A DNA stretch of 64,000 bases from Opitutia bacterium (GTDB lineage Bacteria > Verrucomicrobiota > Verrucomicrobiia > Opitutales > Opitutaceae), in NCBI GenBank assembly GCA_947475065.1, contig CANJLB010000020.1, forward strand, positions 1 to 64,000, in the 5' to 3' direction. Positions 1 through 7,279 of this stretch are shown here, one piece after another (the stretch's first letter is position 1; every line of letters begins with the position of its first letter). The position numbers were made by a program, and so were the translations under genes. Below the pieces are notes generated by a model. It made no database searches. It had not been told where the DNA came from and worked only from the letters and a program-made list of their open reading frames with translations.

Positions 1-1958
1 ACGACCGTGTAGGGCGCGAGATTGAACACCATGTCGCGTGCAAACACCATGGTCGTCTCGACGGGATGGATCTTCGCCGGCTCCGCCAGCGAGTTCTCGT
101 CGGTCGGGGCGGCCGTGATGGTATGGACGGTCACGGTGGCCCGGGCAGGCACCCGCGTGCCTTGGAACCGAGCCAGCAGCGGATGCGGGATGCCATCGTA
201 ATTGACCGCTTTGACCACGATCCGCCGGCCGTCGGTGCTGCCAGAGGCAACCGCATCAACCGTGTCCGGCGTCCAGTCCTCCGGTTTCATCTGGGAAATG
301 TTATCGAAGAACTCGGTCCGGTTGGGGATGTCCTTGAAGGTTCCCGACGTGACCGCGTAGCGCTGCGGGGCGAAATGGGCGCGGAACAGCTTCTCCACCA
401 CGTAGCCCGAGCCCGCGAACCAGGAGACATGGTCATGGTAGATCCACGCGCGCCACTCCGGGTCGTCGGTGGTGTTGCGCAGCAGCAGCGCGGGGCAGCT
501 CATGTCCAAGGTGGGGCTCAGCTTCTCATAGCTGATCAGGCTGCCGGCGGCGTGGAGGCCCGCGCGCCAGTCATAAGTGCGGCACAGGCCCCATTCCAAC
601 ACCGCCAGCCGGATGGCGGGATGGGCCGAGCCCCGGATGTAGTCGCAGACTTTCGTCAGGTAGTCCTCGATCCGGCGGATGCCGGTCGCGTAGTTTTCGG
701 GCTCATACTCGTAGTTGTGGCAGCCGAGGATGTCGAAGTTATCACCCGCGAGATCAATCAGCTTCTGGCTCCAGTTCAGGTCGTTCGAGCGCTTCTGTCC
801 GCAGGCCACAATCTTCACTCCCGGGGCGATCTGCCGCAGCCGGCGGCCATACAGGTTGACGATCGCGGCGTAGGCCTCGGGGCTGAGCTGGTGGTTCATC
901 GGCTCATTGTCGATCTGGATATAGGGCACCGCATAGGGCGCGGCATGGCCGTTGGCCAGCCGGCGGCGGCCCCACTCGGTCGTGACCGGATCCAGCAGGT
1001 AGTGCACCCAGTCCATGGCATATTCCAGTTGCGCCGGCTCGGTGTCGGTCGCGCTCAGCACGATCATCGGCTGGGAGTTCAACTGCCGGCACAGCTCCAT
1101 GAACTCGTCCGTGCCAAACCCGTAGTAGTCGGAATAGCCACCCCAGATGGTGTTAGGGTTCATTTTGCGCGTCGCGGCCGGGCCGATGCCATCCTTCCAT
1201 TTGTAGATCGAGGCAAACGACCCCCCCGGCCAGCGGATAAACGCCGGCTTCAGCCCATCCAAGGACGCGACCAGATCCGCCCGCATTTTCCCGTGAGCGC
1301 GGGCTTCCGCCCGCATGAGCGACACGAAATCAACCAGCACCGTGCCCGTGCCGGTGGCGACGATCTCCACCGCGGCCTGCTGGTCCGTGGCGGGGCTCAC
1401 AAATTTGAACGGCACCTCCTGCCAGCCCGCGCCCCTCACCGTCAGTGGCACCTGCAGGAGCTCGCGGCCCGCCGCATCCCTGACCCGCAGGCTGAGCTGC
1501 AGGCCTTCCTGCGTGGTTTCAACCCACACCGAACCGTCATAGGACACGCCCGCCTCAAGGTACACCCGCCCCTGGCGAACGCCTGCGGTGCCCTGTCTGG
1601 CGGTGAGCTGCAGGCTGCGCTCGCCCTGTTCGAATTTTGCCGCGACCGCCTCGACGGTCCCCCGGTCGGCAAACGATTCCCAGTAGTCCTTGAAATCGTT
1701 GGCCTCAAAACCCTGTCCGCGGATCTGCTCGGCATACAGGCCGTCCACCACGGAGTGATTGATGTGCTCAAGAAACTGTCCGTAGATCCGGTCATCAATC
1801 TTTCCAGCCGCATGGTCCGTGTCCACCAAGAGCACCGACACGCCCGGTCTGGCCGCTTCGGCGGCGAACGCCGGCAGGCTGCCGAGAACGCAGGCCGCGA
1901 GGCCGGCGGAAAGCAGAAAAAAGCGACTGAACTGAAAGGATGAGGTTTGCTTGCACAT
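1..1958 (-). CDS. secreted GH51-like alpha-L-arabinofuranosidase, 3' end outside window
   Basis: The frame reads 652 codons from ATG 1958 and leaves the window at its left edge without a stop. Residues 1-32 form a signal peptide ending LPAFA, followed by IDDRIYGQFLEHINHS, typical of the GH51 entry strand. The acid/base glutamate is Glu352 in QIDNEP and the nucleophile is Glu455 in LAVLEWG; both motifs are clear. GH51 enzymes release terminal alpha-L-arabinofuranosyl groups from arabinan and arabinoxylan. The export signal puts it in the periplasm or outside. It is the last visible gene of a run starting with a tannase/feruloyl esterase, 53 bases after the DAHP-synthase-like gene, which suggests joint removal of arabinose and its aromatic esters. 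Substrate is inferred. A long ORF on the opposite strand here is an antisense shadow. Confidence 0.9.
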   Translation of the reverse strand, partial: MCKQTSSFQFSRFFLLSAGLAACVLGSLPAFAAEAARPGVSVLLVDTDHAAGKIDDRIYGQFLEHINHSVVDGLYAEQIRGQGFEANDFKDYWESFADRGTVEAVAAKFEQGERSLQLTARQGTAGVRQGRVYLEAGVSYDGSVWVETTQEGLQLSLRVRDAAGRELLQVPLTVRGAGWQEVPFKFVSPATDQQAAVEIVATGTGTVLVDFVSLMRAEARAHGKMRADLVASLDGLKPAFIRWPGGSFASIYKWKDGIGPAATRKMNPNTIWGGYSDYYGFGTDEFMELCRQLNSQPMIVLSATDTEPAQLEYAMDWVHYLLDPVTTEWGRRRLANGHAAPYAVPYIQIDNEPMNHQLSPEAYAAIVNLYGRRLRQIAPGVKIVACGQKRSNDLNWSQKLIDLAGDNFDILGCHNYEYEPENYATGIRRIEDYLTKVCDYIRGSAHPAIRLAVLEWGLCRTYDWRAGLHAAGSLISYEKLSPTLDMSCPALLLRNTTDDPEWRAWIYHDHVSWFAGSGYVVEKLFRAHFAPQRYAVTSGTFKDIPNRTEFFDNISQMKPEDWTPDTVDAVASGSTDGRRIVVKAVNYDGIPHPLLARFQGTRVPARATVTVHTITAAPTDENSLAEPAKIHPVETTMVFARDMVFNLAPYTV

Positions 1959-2011
1959 GGATAAAGATAGGCGGCGGACCTTGCGCGGTTGAGTTTAGGA
2001 TCTGGAGTTTT

Positions 2012-3043
2012 TCAACCCCGGCGCAAAGCCCAAAGCTGCCTGGCCTGGGCGATGGTGGTTTTGAGTATGTCGGGGGTAAGCGCCTGCTTGGGGTCGTCGC
2101 CGATGCCCTTGGTGGGCGCGACGTGCGCCTCGATGCAGAGACCGTCCGCCCCGTAGGCCACGGCGGCCAGCGCGCAGGCGGGGACGTAGGCGGCCTTGCC
2201 AACGGAGTGGGAGGGATCCACCACAACCGGCGCCCAGGTCTTCTCCTTGAGCAGGGGCGTGATGCTCTCGTCGGGGTGGTTGCGGTAGCCGTCGAGCGCC
2301 GGCGACGTGCCACGCGGGCAGAGCAGCACATTGGGATTGCCGAAGCTCACGATATACTCGGCGGCGGAGATGAACTCATTGAGCGGCCCCATGTGCAGGC
2401 CACGCTTGAGCAGCACGACGGTGTCGCGGCCGGCCACAGCGGCGCCGATGGCGCGGAGCAGCGAGTAGTTGAGGGCGTTACGCGCGCCCACCTGGAGCAT
2501 CGGCACACCCGCGTCGAGCGCGAGGCGGAGCTGGGCCTCGTCCATGACCTCGGCGTCCACGGGAAGGCCGGTACGGCGAGACCCCTCCAGCAGGATGTCC
2601 AGCGACTTGCTGTCGCCCTGAAAGGTGTAGGGATTGGTGCGGGGCTTCCAGACGCCCCCCCGGATGACATCGGCCCCGGCCTCCTTCACGGCGGCGGCGG
2701 TCTCGTAGAAATAGTTCGGGTTCCTGGGATCAATCGTGCACTGCCCGGCGATGACCAGCAGCCGCTCGCCCAGCGTCACCCCTCCAATGCGGATGCGATG
2801 GCTGGCGAGGTCGGAGCGGCGGTCCATGAGCTTGTGAGGCGACTGGATGCGGTCCACGCGCTCGATGCAGTCCAGGCCCTCGAGCCGGCTGATCATCAGC
2901 TCGTCGCGCTCGTCGCCCACGATGGCGTAGATGGTGCGCACCGCACCGACGATCGGCTGGAGGTTGCAGCCGAACTCGCCGACGATTTTGGTGATTTCGG
3001 CGAGCTGGTCGGACGTAAGGCGGTTTGATTTCGGAAGGATCAT
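2012..3043 (-). CDS. type I-beta DAHP synthase (3-deoxy-7-phosphoheptulonate synthase) or close paralogue
   Basis: 343 residues. An N-terminal ferredoxin-like regulatory domain (about 1-75) precedes a TIM barrel with KPRTNPYTFQG, LQVGARN, LLKRG and DPSHS, all signatures of the Thermotoga-type family that condenses phosphoenolpyruvate with erythrose 4-phosphate at the shikimate entry. Metal-ligand candidates are Cys in AGQCTID, His in DPSHS and Glu in CIEAH. Some motifs depart from the usual form: AGQCTID replaces AGPCSVE, GVWKPRT replaces GA(Y/F)KPRT, and the C-terminal ligand loop is longer. ATG 3043 overlaps the stop of the upstream transporter by 4 bases (ATGA), so the two are translationally coupled. 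A biosynthetic aldolase inside an apparently catabolic run is odd; a specialised substrate is possible but only inferred. Confidence 0.85.
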   Translation of the reverse strand: MILPKSNRLTSDQLAEITKIVGEFGCNLQPIVGAVRTIYAIVGDERDELMISRLEGLDCIERVDRIQSPHKLMDRRSDLASHRIRIGGVTLGERLLVIAGQCTIDPRNPNYFYETAAAVKEAGADVIRGGVWKPRTNPYTFQGDSKSLDILLEGSRRTGLPVDAEVMDEAQLRLALDAGVPMLQVGARNALNYSLLRAIGAAVAGRDTVVLLKRGLHMGPLNEFISAAEYIVSFGNPNVLLCPRGTSPALDGYRNHPDESITPLLKEKTWAPVVVDPSHSVGKAAYVPACALAAVAYGADGLCIEAHVAPTKGIGDDPKQALTPDILKTTIAQARQLWALRRG

Positions 3044-4380
3044 GGGATGCGGGCGAGGACCGGCACATGCCGCCGTACGAGGGCGATGGCAAGGCCGCTG
3101 ACGGTGAGCATGATGGCGATGAGAACAAAAAAACAAGCGCTGCCGCCAGCTTGGATTGCCCAGGCGCCGGCATAGGAACTCAGCACGCCGCCGATGCGCC
3201 CGAACGAGGCCGCCGAACCCACGCCCGTGGCGCGCATCCCGACCGGATAGACATAAACGGCGAGGGCATAGAGTGTGACCTGCATGGCATTGATCATCGC
3301 GCCGGAAAGGATGAGCAGGGTCCAGATTGACAGAGGCGGGGTTTCCTTGGTGATCGGGAAAGAGGCAAAAACCGCCGTGACCACCACGGCGATGAAGGCC
3401 AGCCCCAGCATCACCCGCCTCGAGCCAAGCCGGGTGATGAGCAAGGCACCCACGATCGCACCCACGACTCCCCCCAAATTAAAGGCCAGAAGGCCATTGC
3501 TGCCATTCAAGCCTGCCTCGCTGAGCAGCGAGGGCAGCCAGTTGAAACACAGATAGACCGCCAACAGGGCACTGACAAAAGCCAGCCAGAGCGCCATCGT
3601 ATCGCGGCGAAATTCGGGAGAGAATAGCGCGGTCAGAGGTGACGTGAGTTTCGCCTGCTCGCGTGAATCAAAAAAAACGGTCCCGGCCGGGATCTCCCGG
3701 CCCATCCGGCGCAGCATGAGGGCGAGCTGCGGCCAGCGGGCCGGCTGCTGGATCAGGAAGCGCGGAGACTCGGGCATCAGCCAGAGCAGCACGGCGGCAA
3801 ATCCCAACGGGACCGCCCCGCCAAGAAAAAACAGCGTGCGCCAGCCGTGAGCCGGCAACACCCACCCTGCCACCAAAGCGGCCAGCATTCCACCGAGCGG
3901 CACACAGACAATGGCGAGGGTTACGGCGAAAGGGCGGTGTCGGCGCGGCACATATTCTGAAGCGAGGGTGGCGGCATTCGGAATGGCACCGCCGAGTCCA
4001 ATGCCCGCGAAGAAGCGCAGAACCTTGAGGGTGGCGATGCCATGGACCCACGCCATGGCCAAAGTGCTCAGGGCGAAAACCACCATGCTGAGTATCAGCG
4101 CCGATTTGCGCCCAAAACGATCCCCGGCCATGCCGGCGCCGGCGCCGCCAATCATCATTCCCACCATGCCAATGGCGACGAGCGGCGCGAAGTCGGTGCG
4201 CAGCAGCGACCACTCCTTCATCAAGGCCGGTATGGCCAACGAGAGGAGCTGCAGGTCGGCGCCGTCGAACACGACGGCCAGGGAGGAAAGGAGGACCGTG
4301 AACTTCAGGTAGCCCGACCAGCGGCCTTCGTCGAGAACCGGCGCCAGATCAGTCGAAGCCTTGGGGGCGGAGTCTTGCAT
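3040..4380 (-). CDS. MFS transporter, aromatic acid:H+ symporter (AAHS) type
   Basis: 446 residues with about 12 hydrophobic segments. FDGADLQLL in the first helix matches the DGxD motif of the PcaK/BenK aromatic acid:H+ symporters, and GDRFGRKSA is the cytoplasmic loop 2-3 MFS signature; PESPRFL lies near the end of the first half. I chose ATG 4380, 7 bases after the stop of the preceding gene, over an in-frame start at 4410 that would overlap it. The gene is coupled to the downstream DAHP-synthase-like gene by an ATGA overlap. It probably imports an aromatic acid such as a hydroxybenzoate or cinnamate released by the tannase-like esterase encoded at the head of the run; the exact substrate cannot be read from sequence. 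Confidence 0.88.
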   Translation of the reverse strand: MQDSAPKASTDLAPVLDEGRWSGYLKFTVLLSSLAVVFDGADLQLLSLAIPALMKEWSLLRTDFAPLVAIGMVGMMIGGAGAGMAGDRFGRKSALILSMVVFALSTLAMAWVHGIATLKVLRFFAGIGLGGAIPNAATLASEYVPRRHRPFAVTLAIVCVPLGGMLAALVAGWVLPAHGWRTLFFLGGAVPLGFAAVLLWLMPESPRFLIQQPARWPQLALMLRRMGREIPAGTVFFDSREQAKLTSPLTALFSPEFRRDTMALWLAFVSALLAVYLCFNWLPSLLSEAGLNGSNGLLAFNLGGVVGAIVGALLITRLGSRRVMLGLAFIAVVVTAVFASFPITKETPPLSIWTLLILSGAMINAMQVTLYALAVYVYPVGMRATGVGSAASFGRIGGVLSSYAGAWAIQAGGSACFFVLIAIMLTVSGLAIALVRRHVPVLARIP

Positions 4381-4387
4381 GGGAGGG

Positions 4388-4879
4388 TCAAAGCACCAGC
4401 CATAATGCAATGCTCACGATGTCATGGGAGCGAGAACCGGTGCCGAGAAAAATGGACCGGTTGAGCCAGGCATGCTTCGGCGCAGCGGTCTCGAAACAGG
4501 CCATCGTCCGAAAATAGACTTCGGCCGAATTTGGCGGCCCTCCGGCTTCAGCGCTTCCCGTCCTGCGCAGGCCTGTGTTCAAGATGGAGATGACCGCGCC
4601 GTCGTCCGTTTGCAAGGCGTAGCGGGCATCAATCTCGATCACATCCTGACTCCGCATGGTCTGCCAGTCGGCACCGGGTAAAATCCGGCCGCTGATCCGA
4701 GGGCCGGCAAAAGTGCCTCCCGTGATCGGGATCCAGCGGCGTATGCCTTCGGGGAGGACGCCAAGCTCGACCGGAGCGCCAACCTCGACTGAAAGAGAAA
4801 AGGCGAAATCCAGCCGGGGAGCCGGGAGTGAGGGTGAGATGGGCGCAGTTGGCATTATTTCCGAGGTCCGGAGGGTCAC
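4388..4879 (-). CDS. DUF3237 family protein
   Basis: 163 residues without signal peptide. The sequence has the DUF3237 pattern: a central ITGGTFAGPRISGRILPGADWQ stretch followed by IDARYALQTDDGA and a tail with YFRTMACFET and HAWLNRSIFLG. The start is GTG 4879, whose GTGA overlaps the stop of the upstream monooxygenase; the coupling decides the start over an ATG eight codons in. DUF3237 is a small beta-barrel-like family of unknown activity often found near aromatic and polyketide metabolism genes. Here a lipoprotein with two copies of the same domain lies two genes upstream, so the run encodes a cytoplasmic and an exported form. A role in handling the phenolic intermediate is inference. Confidence 0.85.
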   Translation of the reverse strand: MTLRTSEIMPTAPISPSLPAPRLDFAFSLSVEVGAPVELGVLPEGIRRWIPITGGTFAGPRISGRILPGADWQTMRSQDVIEIDARYALQTDDGAVISILNTGLRRTGSAEAGGPPNSAEVYFRTMACFETAAPKHAWLNRSIFLGTGSRSHDIVSIALWLVL

Positions 4880-6186
4880 GAGGCAACCGGAGTTTTCGCG
4901 GCGGGATCGCTCCCGGCCCCGGGAGCGAACGCCGGGGTGTCATGGCCCTTGGCATTCAGGCGGTCGCGATCAAATCCGGCGATGGCCTTGTAGCGATTCG
5001 CAATCTCTTCCAGTTCGGTTCGCGGAATCACCGCCGCAATGTCCTGGAATCCCTGCGGCGCCCGTTCCTCCGCCATCTGCATCACGACCTCGGGGCCGTG
5101 CTTGCGGTTGGTCTTCACGATCAGCGCGGTTGGTTCCAGACGGCGGGATTCGTAGCCCTTGAGTGCGACGACAGGATCTGCGTGCGTCGCCAGTGCCTCG
5201 GCCAGCGCGGCGGCATCAAGGATGGCCTGGGAAGCTCCGTTCGATCCGACGGGGAACATGGGATGGGCGGCGTCGCCCAGGAGAGTGACACGCCCAAAGC
5301 TCCAGCGCGGCACCGGGTTCCGGTCCACCAGCGGAAACTCATACACGGCCTCCGCGCCGGCGATCAGGGCCGGCACATCGAGCCAGGGGAAATGCCAGTC
5401 CTGGAACATGGGGGCGAAACGGCTTTTGTCGGCGAGCCGGTTCCAATCGCGCGGGATGGGCGCCCGGTCTCCTCCCATCTGCAATTCCGCGATCCAATTG
5501 ACCAGCGACCTTCCGCGCGTGGCCGCGTCCGGGCAGATCGGATAGGCGACGAATTTCTGGTTGGCATGGCCGGCCATGATCATGGTGCGCCCGGTCAGAA
5601 ACGGTGGTGCTTCTGTCGTCGCCCGCCATAAGATGCGACCAGAATATGGCGGGGTGCTCTCGTCGGGATAGAAGGCGCGGCGCACCGTGGAATGAATCCC
5701 ATCCGCACCGATCAAGATGTCGCCACGGACTTCACCGGCGGGCACGCGGCTGGTGCGCTCGATGAAGCGTGCGGTCACGCCGCTGACGTCCTGGGCGAAT
5801 GAATCGAGATGCATCCCGGCGCGGACCTTTTCCGGGCCGAGCGCTTTCACCACGGCATCGAGCAGCAGCATCTGGAGCCGCCCGCGATGCACCGAGAACT
5901 GCGGCCAGCGGTAGCCGGCGTCGAGCCCGCGGGGCTCGCGCCAGATGAGCTGCCCGTGTTTGTTGTGGTAGGCGAGCTCGGCGGTCGGAATTGAAATCGC
6001 CGCCAGTTCCCCGGCCAGCCCGAGGATGGTCAGCTCACGCACTGCATGTGGCAGGAGATTGAGCCCGACGCCCAACGGGCAGATCGCCGGAACCGACTCA
6101 AACACCCTCACGTCATGGCCGAGCCGATGCAGATGAAGCGCCGCAATCAACCCGCCGGGCCCGGCTCCGATGATCAAAATGGTCAT
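4876..6186 (-). CDS. FAD-dependent aromatic monooxygenase (PHBH/salicylate hydroxylase class)
   Basis: 436 residues. GAGPGG at 7-12 is the Rossmann FAD motif, with Glu30 closing the second strand. ADGIHS (161-166) is the DG motif contacting FAD and NAD(P)H, and GDAAHPM (304-310) is the GD motif. These three in order define group A flavoprotein hydroxylases, which insert one oxygen into phenolic rings using NAD(P)H. There is no signal peptide, so it acts in the cytoplasm on an imported substrate. It lies 17 bases after the tandem DUF3237 lipoprotein and overlaps the next DUF3237 gene by 4 bases. The likely role is hydroxylation of the aromatic acid taken up by the AAHS transporter; the ring position cannot be predicted. 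Confidence 0.9.
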   Translation of the reverse strand: MTILIIGAGPGGLIAALHLHRLGHDVRVFESVPAICPLGVGLNLLPHAVRELTILGLAGELAAISIPTAELAYHNKHGQLIWREPRGLDAGYRWPQFSVHRGRLQMLLLDAVVKALGPEKVRAGMHLDSFAQDVSGVTARFIERTSRVPAGEVRGDILIGADGIHSTVRRAFYPDESTPPYSGRILWRATTEAPPFLTGRTMIMAGHANQKFVAYPICPDAATRGRSLVNWIAELQMGGDRAPIPRDWNRLADKSRFAPMFQDWHFPWLDVPALIAGAEAVYEFPLVDRNPVPRWSFGRVTLLGDAAHPMFPVGSNGASQAILDAAALAEALATHADPVVALKGYESRRLEPTALIVKTNRKHGPEVVMQMAEERAPQGFQDIAAVIPRTELEEIANRYKAIAGFDRDRLNAKGHDTPAFAPGAGSDPAAKTPVAS

Positions 6187-6203
6187 GCGTGATGGAAGCT
6201 CGG

Positions 6204-7250
6204 TCAGCGGCTTTTGAACATGGAGATGCTCAGCCCGCCGGCTCCGAAACCGGGGTCGGAGCTGAGATATTTGCCTGAATTGAGCCAGGCGTATTTGCCG
6301 TTGGTGCGGGTCTCGAAGGTGGGCACCAAGCCGATACCGGGGTTGGTGGTGTTGCGGACGATGATGATGTCGCCCTCGGTAGTCTGCCAGAGGTAGCGCG
6401 CGTCAATTGGCGGGCCGCCGCCGCCAGTGGTCTGATAGTCCGCGCCCCCGAAAAGAACTTTGCCGGTGATCATGCCAGACAGCGTCCCGCCGGTGATGGG
6501 GATGACATTGCGGTTGCCGCGCTTGCCGGCCTGCACCTGTTGGTTGCTGCCAAAGTCCACGCCCACGATTTCCGTGACGATAGGGTCGCCCTTTTGCTCG
6601 GTGGTTACGGCGTGACGATAATCCCAAGGCTGCGGCGGCACGCCGGCAGGTTTCGTAATGCGTGCGTTTTGCGCCGTTGCGGGCACTGCAGAGACGTCGT
6701 AGATAGTGAACCGCATGGTTTTCGTCGCGGCATCAATCGTGCGCCGGCCGACAAATTTGCCGGTGTTGAGCCACGCGAAGGTGCCGGTGGTGGATGCCTC
6801 GAAATCGAACACCAGGCGGAGGTCGGTGGCGCTGGTGCCGACGCCGGCGTTGCGCATGATGACACAACGGTTGTCGCTGGTGCGGAGGACGAGGATCTGC
6901 TCCACCTCGACGACGCCGTTGGGCAGCGTGAGCTGGTAGTCCAGCCCGCCCGCGAGGACGGTGGCCTCGATTTTGGGGCCCTTCATCGTGCCGGTCTGGG
7001 TGACGACGGCCTGACGTTGGCCAAACGGCGTCGGGCCGACATCGTAGATCGCGTCGAGCTTCACCTCGGCCTCAAGCACGAGGACGCCGGCCTCGGGAGG
7101 CGGGATGCCTTCAGGCATCCCGCAATCCCAGCCGGCGGCGGGGACGAGAACTTTCCCGGCGGTGGAGGAGCCGGTGGCAAGGGTCGAGCAGGCGGCGAGG
7201 AACGCGGTGGCCAGCAGCAGGCCGGCGGCGGTCAGATGGGAGGGTCGCAT
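6204..7250 (-). CDS. lipoprotein with two DUF3237 domains
   Basis: 348 residues. The N-terminus has a lipoprotein signal with lipobox cysteine at 21 (FLAAC), so the protein is membrane-anchored outside the cytoplasm. Two similar halves follow. The first contains GPKIEATVLAGGLDYQ, a nucleotide of shared pattern MRNAG, and FAWLNTGKFVG. The second contains ITGGTLSGMITGKVLFGGAD, PPIDARYLWQTTEGD and YAWLNSGKYLS. The halves match each other and the single-domain DUF3237 protein encoded at 4388-4879, implying duplication and fusion. It sits between the secreted tannase-like gene (29 bases upstream) and the monooxygenase. A binding or isomerising role for released phenolics at the cell surface is possible; no catalytic residues are known to me for the family. 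Confidence 0.85.
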   Translation of the reverse strand: MRPSHLTAAGLLLATAFLAACSTLATGSSTAGKVLVPAAGWDCGMPEGIPPPEAGVLVLEAEVKLDAIYDVGPTPFGQRQAVVTQTGTMKGPKIEATVLAGGLDYQLTLPNGVVEVEQILVLRTSDNRCVIMRNAGVGTSATDLRLVFDFEASTTGTFAWLNTGKFVGRRTIDAATKTMRFTIYDVSAVPATAQNARITKPAGVPPQPWDYRHAVTTEQKGDPIVTEIVGVDFGSNQQVQAGKRGNRNVIPITGGTLSGMITGKVLFGGADYQTTGGGGPPIDARYLWQTTEGDIIIVRNTTNPGIGLVPTFETRTNGKYAWLNSGKYLSSDPGFGAGGLSISMFKSR

Positions 7251-7279
7251 AGGACTGGCCGGGAGGAGGCGGGGGGCGC

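Noticed and set aside
66-1943. Plus-strand open frame of 625 codons
   Set aside because: It lies antisense to the GH51 gene, whose signal peptide and both catalytic glutamate motifs are clear on the minus strand. The plus-strand translation is rich in Arg, Gly and His without any family motif, typical of a high-GC shadow.
4380-4410. Upstream start for the MFS transporter
   Set aside because: It would overlap the DUF3237 gene by more than 20 bases, while ATG 4380 follows that stop by 7 bases.
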